Source: Clostridia bacterium (GTDB taxonomy: Bacteria; Bacillota; Clostridia; Oscillospirales; Oscillospiraceae). Taken from it: DNA of 22,902 nucleotides. The notes beneath the pieces are model-generated. The model searched no databases. It worked only from the letters and a program-made list of their open reading frames with translations, and was not told where the DNA came from. The stretch lies in NCBI GenBank assembly GCA_021153265.1, contig JAGKTU010000027.1, positions 1 through 22,902 of the forward strand, given 5' to 3'. A program made the translations under genes and the position numbers. How positions within the stretch are numbered: the stretch's first letter is position 1; each line of letters opens with the position of its first letter. Shown here in pieces: positions 14,674 through 21,352 of this stretch.

Positions 14674-15815
14674 CAAACCACCTCGTTGTAGCTTCCTAAA
14701 TACTTGAATTCCTCGCAGAACTCGTCCAGTTCGCACATGAGCTGCACAAATTCTTCGGAGTAGATGGAGGTTTCCAGATCGAAATAGAACATGAATTCAA
14801 ACTCCCGGTCGGGCAGGGGACGGGATTCCAGCTTAGTAACATTGATGCCAAGGGTGTAGAGCCTTGCCAGAACCCGGTACAGGGAACCGGGCCGATGGGG
14901 GAGGATCATCATGATGCTGGTCTTGTCGGAGCCGGGGTAGATCTCCAGATTTTTGCTGATGCAGATGAACCGGGTGTGGTTATTGCCTTGATCCTGCACA
15001 GAACCGGCCAGATTCACAAGGTTATATAGCTCCGCGCAGCTCCGGCTGCTCAGGGCGGCAACATCCATGCGGCCGGATTCGGCCACCATTTTTGCTGCCA
15101 CGGCAGTATTGGCTACCGGAATCACAGTGACACCGGGCAAACTTTGCAGGAAGCCGCTGCACTGGTTGATGGCCTGCTCATGGGAGTAGATCTCCTTGAT
15201 CTGATTCAGCTTAGCGCCCCGATTGGCCAGCAGATTATGATCGACTTTCATCCGATAGGTGCGAACGATGGAGAAATTGTGCTTCTTCATCAGATCGTAA
15301 ACCTTGTTGACAGAGCCTGCGGTGGAATTTTCAATGGGCAGGATACCGTATTGACACAGACCTTGCTCAATGGCGTTGAAAACACCTTCGAAGGACTTGA
15401 AGTACAGGATCATGGGGTTCTTGAAGATCTTCTCGCAGGCAATTTGGGAGTATGCGCCTTCCACGCCTTGGCAGGCTACCATGGCCTGTTGGGGGAACAG
15501 CTTGGGTGTGTTGTCGATGGAGTGGGTGATCTGCTGATACAGCTGGGTCGTGGTGGTGTTGCGCTTGCTTTGATAGCTTCTGCTCAGTTCAAACAGCATC
15601 GAATACAGCACCCGGGTGTAATTTGCCATCTCCGGGCCTGCTTTTTCTGCCACATCCTTCAGGATCTCCCGTTCCCGGGCAGGAACCAAAATGGGCAGAT
15701 TGTGTTCCTTTTTGTAGTCGGCGACCTTGGCGGAGAGAGCCATTCTGTCACAGAACAGCTTCACAAGTTCCTCGTCAATAGCGTCAATATCTTTACGAAT
15801 TTCACTCAATTCCAT
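14673..15815 (-). CDS. pheA: Bifunctional chorismate mutase - prephenate dehydratase with ACT domain (P-protein)
   Basis: 380 residues. Residues 1-85 are an AroQ-class chorismate mutase (RKDIDAIDEELVKLFCDRM, with Arg 7, Arg 24 and Lys 30/35 in helix 1). Residues 110-290 are prephenate dehydratase, with GVEGAYSQIA (117-126), ILPIENSTAGSV (158-169) and the catalytic TRF (281-283). Residues 298-375 are an ACT regulatory domain with the phenylalanine-binding KLESRP (328-333). It converts chorismate to phenylpyruvate via prephenate and is expected to be inhibited by Phe. I chose the ATG complementary to 15813-15815 because AGGAGG lies 7 bases upstream; this gives a 14-base overlap with aroC rather than 47 for an upstream ATG at 15848. 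The window has no aminotransferase to finish Phe. Confidence 0.95.
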   Translation of the reverse strand: MELSEIRKDIDAIDEELVKLFCDRMALSAKVADYKKEHNLPILVPAREREILKDVAEKAGPEMANYTRVLYSMLFELSRSYQSKRNTTTTQLYQQITHSIDNTPKLFPQQAMVACQGVEGAYSQIACEKIFKNPMILYFKSFEGVFNAIEQGLCQYGILPIENSTAGSVNKVYDLMKKHNFSIVRTYRMKVDHNLLANRGAKLNQIKEIYSHEQAINQCSGFLQSLPGVTVIPVANTAVAAKMVAESGRMDVAALSSRSCAELYNLVNLAGSVQDQGNNHTRFICISKNLEIYPGSDKTSIMMILPHRPGSLYRVLARLYTLGINVTKLESRPLPDREFEFMFYFDLETSIYSEEFVQLMCELDEFCEEFKYLGSYNEVV

Positions 15816-16896
15816 GGCTTTTCCTCCTGCTTGTCTGGGTATTTCCAAGAATCATATCATAAATTGCGATGGCCGCAGCGGCTTCCACCACGGGGACGGC
15901 TCTGGGCACGATGCAGGGGTCATGGCGGCCTTTTACCACCAGCTCCTGATTCACGCCCTTACGTAAAGAAAAGCTTTGCTGCGGCTTGGGAATCGACGGT
16001 GTGGGCTTCATAGCAACCTGAAAAATTACCGGCATGCCATTTGTGATACCGCCGAGGATTCCGCCGCAGTGATTGGTTTCTGTTTGGATTTTACCGGATT
16101 CCATGAGAAAAGCGTCATTATTTTCACTGCCGGTGGGAAGGATTTCTCCGAAAGAAAGCCCCTTAACAGCGGGAATTCCATAGATGATCTGGGCAATTCG
16201 ACTTTCTACACCGCCGAACATGGGTTCGCCGATACCGACAGGTAGGCCAGTGATGGCACACTCAATCTTTCCGCCTACGCTGTCGCCCTGTTCCTTTGTG
16301 GATGCGATTCTTTCCCTCATCTTTTCTCCACAGTCGGGATCGAGAACAGGGAAGTTAATTTCAATCCTGTCAATTTCTGGGGAAACTTGGTTAAAATTGC
16401 GGTCAAACGTATCATTTCCGATGGAAAGAATGTGTGCTCCGATGTGGATACCCATTTCCTCCAGCCACTGCTTGCACAGACTGCCGGCGATACACAGGGG
16501 AGCGGTGAGCCGCCCGGAGAAGTGACCGCCGCCGGCAGCGTCCTGAAAACCGCCGTACTTCACTTGTGCGGTGTAATCGGCGTGTCCGGGTCTGGGGCAG
16601 TCTTTGAGGTTATCATAATCCCCGGAACGGGTGTTATTATTGTGAATCACTGCGGCAATGGGTGCGCCGCAGGTGAACCCATCGAGGATGCCTGCCAAAA
16701 ATTCAGGACGGTCTTCTTCCTTTCGGGGTGTTGACCAGTCGTTCTGCCCGGGGGCTCTTCGGTTCAAAAACTGTTGTAATTTGTCAAAATCAACGGGCAG
16801 TCCGGCGGGGATGCCGTCCAGCGTCATGCCGATGGCTGGCCCATGGGACTGACCAAAAATGGAAAGTTTTAAACTTTCACCGTATGTACTGCTCAT
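15802..16896 (-). CDS. aroC: Chorismate synthase
   Basis: 364 residues, normal length. It makes chorismate from EPSP with reduced FMN (step 7). FGQSHGPAIG (14-23) holds the active-site His 18. The GGGHFSGRLTA block, DSVGGKIECAITGLPVGIGEP, HCGGILGGITNG and the C-terminal GRHDPCIVPRAVPVVEA are all in order. It starts inside the 3' end of aroA (20-base overlap) with a full SD AGGAGGT just before the ATG, so it has independent ribosome loading despite the overlap. It needs a flavin reductase from elsewhere unless it has its own NADPH:FMN activity. Confidence 0.97.
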   Translation of the reverse strand: MSSTYGESLKLSIFGQSHGPAIGMTLDGIPAGLPVDFDKLQQFLNRRAPGQNDWSTPRKEEDRPEFLAGILDGFTCGAPIAAVIHNNNTRSGDYDNLKDCPRPGHADYTAQVKYGGFQDAAGGGHFSGRLTAPLCIAGSLCKQWLEEMGIHIGAHILSIGNDTFDRNFNQVSPEIDRIEINFPVLDPDCGEKMRERIASTKEQGDSVGGKIECAITGLPVGIGEPMFGGVESRIAQIIYGIPAVKGLSFGEILPTGSENNDAFLMESGKIQTETNHCGGILGGITNGMPVIFQVAMKPTPSIPKPQQSFSLRKGVNQELVVKGRHDPCIVPRAVPVVEAAAAIAIYDMILGNTQTSRRKSHGIE

Positions 16897-18076
16897 AATT
16901 ACCTCCTAAACGCCGGAATTCTTCCCAAAATTGAGGGTAAGATTTGCTGACACATTCTGCGCCTAAAATGGTTACAGAATCCCTGCAGACAGTGGATGCG
17001 ATGGCGGCGGACATGGCGATGCGATGGTCATTCATGGCGTCCACGGTGCCGCCCCGTAGGCCAGTACCGTGGATGGTCAGGGTGTTTTCCGTTGCTTCGG
17101 CTCTGCCGCCGAGAGATTCCACCATGGCGATGACGGAGGCGACCCGGTCGGACTCCTTAAGGCGCAGACGGCGGATATCGGTGAAGACTGCGCCATGACC
17201 GGCAGCGGCGCAGATCGACAAAATCGGTACCAAATCGGGGATATCCGCAGCAGGAATGGTGGTAAATCCTGTTTTAAGCTGGGGAAGAAGGTCTAAAATT
17301 GCACGGTCGCCCTGAAGGGAATCTGGGTTCAAACCGGCGATATTTATGTCGCTTCCCATCGAATTCGCGGCAGAAAAGAACGAACCGTTGCTCCAATCGC
17401 CTTCCACTTGGATGCGGGCTGGGGATTGGTAAGGCGTACCTCCGCAGATGCACAAGTTGGGGGTTGCGATGCCGAAATCTGACATTGCCTGACGGGTCAT
17501 GTCGAGATAGGGTTTCGATTCCAGTCGACCTTTGACGAAAATAGTGCTTTCACCGGGCAGGAGGGAAGCGGCAAAGAGTAAGCCTGTGATAAACTGGCTG
17601 GATACGCCGCCGTCGATGGTAAATTCGCCGCTTTGCAGCTTTCCTCGACACAAAATGGTGTTTTTCGTGGGTCGGGTTAGGGTACAGCCCATTCGCTCCA
17701 GCTCTTCCCACAGGGGAGAAAGGGGTCTATCGGGCAGGCGGCCTTCCAGAATAAACGTGGTTTCGACACCCAATGCGCATGCAACCGGCAGCAAAAAACG
17801 AAGAGTTGAGCCGCTTTCACCGCAGTTTAGGGTGGCTTTTTGAGGGGGGACGTTGCATGGAAATATGCAATAGCCCGAATCCGTCCGGGTGATCTCGGCG
17901 CCAAGGGCGCGCAGGCAATCTGCTGTGGCTTCGATGTCCCGGTTGGTCTGGCTGCACACAAGATCTGTGGGCTGATCTGCGAAGGCAGCGCAGATCAGAT
18001 ACCGGTGGGCAAGGGATTTGGATGGAATAATGGTAAGGTCGCCCCGGAGTGAATGGGGCTGGATGGTGATGTCCAT
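16877..18076 (-). CDS. aroA: 5-enolpyruvylshikimate-3-phosphate synthase
   Basis: 399 residues, slightly shorter than the E. coli enzyme (427). It joins PEP to shikimate 3-phosphate (step 6). SKSLAHR (19-25, Lys 20), NCGESGSTLRFLLP (84-97), DGGVSSQFITGLL (155-167), the catalytic Asp in DIPDLVP (278-284) and RLRLKESDR (303-311) are all present. The PEP/glyphosate loop reads GESGSTLR rather than the E. coli NAGTAMR. It starts 2 bases past the aroB stop and its 3' end overlaps aroC. Confidence 0.96.
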   Translation of the reverse strand: MDITIQPHSLRGDLTIIPSKSLAHRYLICAAFADQPTDLVCSQTNRDIEATADCLRALGAEITRTDSGYCIFPCNVPPQKATLNCGESGSTLRFLLPVACALGVETTFILEGRLPDRPLSPLWEELERMGCTLTRPTKNTILCRGKLQSGEFTIDGGVSSQFITGLLFAASLLPGESTIFVKGRLESKPYLDMTRQAMSDFGIATPNLCICGGTPYQSPARIQVEGDWSNGSFFSAANSMGSDINIAGLNPDSLQGDRAILDLLPQLKTGFTTIPAADIPDLVPILSICAAAGHGAVFTDIRRLRLKESDRVASVIAMVESLGGRAEATENTLTIHGTGLRGGTVDAMNDHRIAMSAAIASTVCRDSVTILGAECVSKSYPQFWEEFRRLGGNYEQYIR

Positions 18077-18077
18077 A

Positions 18078-19112
18078 TCAAAGACCTGCCTGAATGAAGG
18101 ATTTTAATTGATCAATGGGGGTGGGGACGATGTCGCAAAGTCCGATGCGCCGGGGGAGGATCAAATGGATCTCACCGCCGGATCGTTTTTTGTCGGAGAG
18201 GGTATAGCGGTAGATGTCATCCACGGGATAGTCCGTGGTGGTAGGCAGTCCAAACTGCTCTAAAATACGGCGGATGCGTGTTGTATCAGGGCAATTGGAG
18301 GCTTTGGCTACGATGGCCATGCCAATGGCCACGGATTTGCCGTGGGAGAGGGAAAAATTGCTTCTGGCTTCGATGCCATGACCGATGGTGTGGCCAAGGT
18401 TCAGCTTCATTCGCAAGCCTGTGTCGAATTCGTCCTCCATGACCACATCCCGTTTCCAGCGGACACATTGAGCGATGATTTTTTCACGATTGAAATGCAG
18501 GCCGTCCTGTTCCAGCTGGGCGAAGAGGTCGGGATCGTAGAGGATACCGTATTTGATCACCTCGGCACAGCCGTCCCGGAAGATATCTTCGGGAAGGGTA
18601 TTCAGGGTATCGATATCGCACAGCACAAGACTCGGCTGGCAGAAAGCGCCGGCGAGATTTTTACCGGCAGGCAAATCGATGGCGGTTTTGCCGCCCACGG
18701 AGGAATCCACAGCCGCCAGCAAGGTGGTGGGAATCTGGATGAAACGGATACCCCGGAGATAGGTGGCTGCGGCAAAGCCGGCTAAATCACCGGTGACACC
18801 GCCGCCGAGGGCGACGATGAGATCACTTCTGGTCAAGCCGTTGATTGCCAGAAAATTCAGAAGTTCCAGATAGGTATTTCCGTTTTTACTTTCCTCACCG
18901 GCGGGAAAAACAAAGGAAACTACGGAAAAATCTGCGTTATTAAGACTGTTTTCCACGATTCCGCCGTAGAGGGGGAAGACGTTGCTGTCGCTGATGATGG
19001 CGACGGTTTTGGCTTTGCCGAGTTTCACGGCTTCATCACCCACGGAGGTGAGCAGGCCGGAACCGATCTTGATATCGTATTTCTTTGAGGCGCAGACTGT
19101 GACGGTGGTCAT
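18078..19112 (-). CDS. aroB: 3-dehydroquinate synthase
   Basis: 344 residues. It cyclises DAHP to 3-dehydroquinate with NAD and a divalent metal (step 2). GGGVTGDLAGF (103-113), PTTLLAAVDSSVGGKTAID (128-146) and KNLAGAF (151-157) are diagnostic. Metal ligands are Glu 184, His 241 (NLGHTIGHGIE) and His 257 (SHGKSVAIGM). Its ATG overlaps the tyrA stop (ATGA), with a strong AGGAGGAGG SD inside tyrA. Confidence 0.97.
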   Translation of the reverse strand: MTTVTVCASKKYDIKIGSGLLTSVGDEAVKLGKAKTVAIISDSNVFPLYGGIVENSLNNADFSVVSFVFPAGEESKNGNTYLELLNFLAINGLTRSDLIVALGGGVTGDLAGFAAATYLRGIRFIQIPTTLLAAVDSSVGGKTAIDLPAGKNLAGAFCQPSLVLCDIDTLNTLPEDIFRDGCAEVIKYGILYDPDLFAQLEQDGLHFNREKIIAQCVRWKRDVVMEDEFDTGLRMKLNLGHTIGHGIEARSNFSLSHGKSVAIGMAIVAKASNCPDTTRIRRILEQFGLPTTTDYPVDDIYRYTLSDKKRSGGEIHLILPRRIGLCDIVPTPIDQLKSFIQAGL

Positions 19113-19939
19113 CCGTCCACCTCCTCCTTTCGTTTTTTGCCGTCCTCCAGAAGCTGAGTCAGATTTTGCTGATCATCGCTTGCGATGGCGTTCCGGTAGG
19201 CCTGCAGGCTTTCGATATAGAATTCCAGCTCGTTCAGCAGGTAATCTTTGTTTTGCAGAAACAGCTCTGACCACATGGGGGCGTTCAGCCAAGCGACCCG
19301 GGTCAGGTCCTTGTAGCTGCCGGCGGAGAAGCCCTTATGGCGCAGGGCGGTGGGGGATTTGATAAAGGCGTTGCTCAAAATATGGGGCATCTGGGAGGTG
19401 AAGGCGATCATCCGGTCATGGTCTTCCGCGGTGGTGACAGAGTAAGAACCAAATCCGCAAGGTTTCAGCGCTTCCTTTACCCGGTTCAGCAGGGAAATGT
19501 CATCAAACACCGGTGGAACCAGCACCATGGGCGCACCCACAAACAGATCAGCCCGGCTGTATTTAAAGCCGGAGAACTGAGAACCAGCCATAGGGTGGCC
19601 GCCAACGAAGGTGAAGCCGTATTCTTCCGCAAGGGGGAAACACCGACTGCAAATCTCCCGTTTGATGCCGCAGCAGTCGATGACAAGGGCGTCTTTTTTC
19701 ACGAGATGGGCATTGCGTTCCAGCCATGCGGCGCTGCCCTCAGGATAGATGGCCAGCAGGATCAGATCACATTGGGGAATGGTATCTTCGGTCAGCTTGC
19801 CGTGGACCGCGCCTGCCAGCATGGCAAAGGAGAGCATCTGCTCGTCATGCTCGGCGGCGCATACGGTGTGACCGTCCATGGCGTAGGATCTGGCGAGACT
19901 GCCGCCGATGAGACCCAATCCCAGAATTCCTACGTTCAC
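19109..19939 (-). CDS. tyrA: Prephenate dehydrogenase
   Basis: 276 residues. It oxidises prephenate to 4-hydroxyphenylpyruvate for tyrosine. The Rossmann motif GLGLIGGSLA is at 6-15, GGHPMAGS at 113-120, and the catalytic pair HD (174-175) and MPH (His 186) in the helical domain. It begins with GTG, overlapping the aroF stop as GTGA, with GGGAGG upstream. There is no C-terminal ACT domain, unlike many Bacillota TyrA proteins of about 360-370 residues. Tyr feedback may therefore act on the DAHP synthase and at the attenuator rather than here. Arogenate as alternative substrate cannot be ruled out. Confidence 0.94.
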   Translation of the reverse strand: MNVGILGLGLIGGSLARSYAMDGHTVCAAEHDEQMLSFAMLAGAVHGKLTEDTIPQCDLILLAIYPEGSAAWLERNAHLVKKDALVIDCCGIKREICSRCFPLAEEYGFTFVGGHPMAGSQFSGFKYSRADLFVGAPMVLVPPVFDDISLLNRVKEALKPCGFGSYSVTTAEDHDRMIAFTSQMPHILSNAFIKSPTALRHKGFSAGSYKDLTRVAWLNAPMWSELFLQNKDYLLNELEFYIESLQAYRNAIASDDQQNLTQLLEDGKKRKEEVDG

Positions 19940-20937
19940 AGGATCGCCTCCCGGACTTTTCGCACTCGGCGGTTCAAGTCGTCAAACTGTGCAGGGGTCA
20001 GGGACTGAGGGCCGTCACACAGGGCGCAGGAGGGGTTGTTATGAACCTCGATCATGATGCCGTCGGCATTGGCTGCGGCTGCCGCATAAGCCATGGGGGC
20101 AACCAGAGAAGCTTTGCCGGTGGCATGGCTGGGGTCGACCACTACAGGAAGGTGGGAGAGGTTGTGCAGCACGGATACAGCGGACAGGTCCAGCGTGTTC
20201 CGGGTGGCAGTTTCAAAGGTGCGGATGCCGCGCTCGCAGAGAATCACATTTTCGTTGCCTTCGCTCATGATGTATTCCGCGCTCATGAGAAGTTCCTGCA
20301 GAGTGTTCGCAAGGCCACGCTTTAAGAGGATGGGTTTGTTGGTTTTGCCCAGCTCCTTCAAAAGGTCGAAATTCTGCATATTTCTGGCACCGACCTGGAT
20401 CACATCCACATCCGCGAAGAGATCCAGCGTGGAAATGTTCATGATTTCGGTGACGATGGGCATTTTGGTGGCCTCTTTGGCTTTCAGAAGCAGGCGGATG
20501 CCTTCGCCCTTCATGCCCTGGAAGGCATAGGGGGAGGTGCGGGGCTTGAAGGCACCGCCACGGAGGATGTTGGCACCGGATGCCTTGACAGCCTGGGCAA
20601 CCTCGATGATCTGCTCCTCGGATTCGACGCTGCAGGGGCCTGCGATCATGGCAAAATGGCCGCCGCCGATGGGTACATCGCCGCAGGCGATCACGGAATC
20701 CAGAGGGTGGAACTTGCGGTTTGCCTGCTTGAAGGGCTCGGAGACCCGCTTCACGGTTTCCACGATCTCCAGACTTTTCAGAAGATCCATGTCCACACGG
20801 CTGGTGTCACCGATGAGACCCAGAACGGTAACCTGGGTGCCTTCAGACAGGTGGACATCCAGATTCATTTGCTTCAGCCAATTAACCAGGTGATTGACCT
20901 GCTGGGGAGTGGTTCCGTGTTTCAAAACAGCGATCAT
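19936..20937 (-). CDS. aroF: DAHP synthase, type I-beta, with N-terminal regulatory domain
   Basis: 333 residues. It makes DAHP from PEP and erythrose 4-phosphate (step 1). Residues 1-85 resemble the ferredoxin-like N-terminal domain of the Thermotoga-type enzyme, through which Tyr (or Phe) inhibits. The barrel has AGPCSVE (99-105), RGGAFKPRTSPYAFQG (126-141), LLKRG (204-208), ERGIRTFE (235-242), DPSHATG (268-274) and EVH..P..ALCDGPQSL (297-313). Metal ligands by family analogy are Cys 102, His 271, Glu 297 and Asp 308. It is the first structural gene of the aro operon, 13 bases beyond the attenuator T-run, and its SD AGGAGA begins right after those Ts, so terminator and ribosome site are nearly joined. 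Confidence 0.97.
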   Translation of the reverse strand: MIAVLKHGTTPQQVNHLVNWLKQMNLDVHLSEGTQVTVLGLIGDTSRVDMDLLKSLEIVETVKRVSEPFKQANRKFHPLDSVIACGDVPIGGGHFAMIAGPCSVESEEQIIEVAQAVKASGANILRGGAFKPRTSPYAFQGMKGEGIRLLLKAKEATKMPIVTEIMNISTLDLFADVDVIQVGARNMQNFDLLKELGKTNKPILLKRGLANTLQELLMSAEYIMSEGNENVILCERGIRTFETATRNTLDLSAVSVLHNLSHLPVVVDPSHATGKASLVAPMAYAAAAANADGIMIEVHNNPSCALCDGPQSLTPAQFDDLNRRVRKVREAIL

Positions 20938-20950
20938 AATAACATCTCCT

Positions 20951-20987
20951 AAAAAAATAGCGCCGCACGGGCAATTCGTGCGGCGCT
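20951..20987 (-). terminator. Attenuator terminator in the aro leader
   Basis: On the minus strand, AGCGCCGCACG and CGTGCGGCGCT form a perfect 11-bp GC-rich stem with loop AATTGCC, followed by A and seven Ts. It is a strong intrinsic terminator placed between the leader peptide and aroF, so it must be conditional for the operon to be read. A possible antiterminator pairs GGATGCTAAA (complement of 20999-21008) with TTTAAGCGCC (complement of 20982-20991), which would take up the first six bases of the terminator stem, with two bulged As. Confidence 0.9.
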
Positions 20988-21032
20988 TAAATTACGTCTT
21001 TAGCATCCCCAAAAGGAATGTAGCACAAATCG

Positions 21033-21063
21033 CTATTACTTTTTGCGAGCAAAAAAGTAATAG
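21033..21063 (-). promoter_or_regulatory. Leader hairpin overlapping the Tyr/Phe control codons
   Basis: On the minus strand CTATTACTTTTT pairs with AAAAAGTAATAG (12 bp) around a short GC-rich loop. The first arm is the codons Tyr14-Tyr15-Phe16-Phe17 of the leader peptide and the second arm covers codons 20-22 (stop) and the next triplet. This is the 1:2 hairpin position of classical ribosome-mediated attenuators: a ribosome stalled on Tyr or Phe codons would open it. Confidence 0.7.
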
Positions 21064-21101
21064 TAGGTAAAGTAAAACTCAGCAGCGAAAACTTTAAGCA
21101 T
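21036..21101 (-). CDS. Phe/Tyr-rich leader peptide of the aro operon
   Basis: A 21-codon ORF starting MLKVFAAE, with residues 9-17 FYFTYYYFF and ending ARKK. Five Phe and four Tyr codons occur in 21, seven of them without counting Phe5 clustered with a single Thr interruption. The ATG follows a full SD AGGAGGT (complement of 21107-21113) at 5 bases. The ORF lies between a consensus-spaced promoter and an intrinsic terminator directly before the Phe/Tyr biosynthetic operon. The product has no expected function of its own; its translation rate would sense charged tRNA-Phe and tRNA-Tyr, as with the pheA and trp leaders of enterobacteria. It is too short for routine gene finders. Confidence 0.88.
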   Translation of the reverse strand: MLKVFAAEFYFTYYYFFARKK

Positions 21102-21132
21102 GTTCTACCTCCTGTGTGTTGTGCGTGTGGAC

Positions 21133-21161
21133 ATTATACCACCGTGGGTGGAAAAATGCAA
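21133..21161 (-). promoter_or_regulatory. Promoter of the aro leader and operon
   Basis: On the minus strand -35 TTGCAT (complement of 21156-21161), 17-base spacer, -10 TATAAT (complement of 21133-21138). Transcription should start near 21126, about 25 bases before the leader ATG. A palindrome ACAATATTGT (21173-21182) lies just upstream and could be an operator. Confidence 0.82.
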
Positions 21162-21234
21162 CAGGAAATTTGACAATATTGTACCCGTTTTTTTGGACGG
21201 ATGCTTTGCTAGAATGTACAAAACTGGAGCCTAG

Positions 21235-21253
21235 ATTGAAAAAGTGAACGTCA
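21235..21253 (+). repeat. IS30 left inverted repeat
   Basis: ATTGAAAAAGTGAACGTCA. It matches the reverse complement of 22716-22734 at 18 of 19 positions. Confidence 0.8.
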
Positions 21254-21284
21254 GATTTTAAGCCTATTTTTTCAAAAATACCTA

Positions 21285-21301
21285 ACGTTCACTTTTGCAA
21301 T
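21285..21301 (+). repeat. Internal copy of the IS end in opposite orientation
   Basis: ACGTTCACTTTTGCAAT is an exact direct copy of 22718-22734. Its first 12 bases are the exact reverse complement of 21240-21251, so the left end can form a hairpin. It is probably an extra transposase-binding site, or a control element for the transposase promoter. Confidence 0.65.
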
Positions 21302-21331
21302 AGCAACATGATAATATAAATTCGGTTACGT

Positions 21332-21346
21332 CCTGCAGAAAGCAGG
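21332..21346 (+). promoter_or_regulatory. Hairpin masking the transposase ribosome binding site
   Basis: CCTGC (21332-21336) pairs with GCAGG (21342-21346) around AGAAA. The second arm contains the AGG of the transposase SD. Insertion sequences often use such hairpins to block translation from transcripts entering from outside. Confidence 0.45.
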
Positions 21347-21352
21347 TGAAAG

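Noticed and set aside
15816..15848. Upstream start for pheA giving 11 extra residues
   Set aside because: The ATG at 15815 has AGGAGG at ideal spacing and begins the chorismate mutase helix normally.
15144..16013. Plus-strand frame of 289 codons across pheA and aroC
   Set aside because: Crosses two well-supported genes on the other strand; shadow frame.
21170..21175. TTGACA on the plus strand as a promoter towards the IS
   Set aside because: No -10 hexamer at 16-18 bases; the sequence there is a T-run followed by GGACGG.
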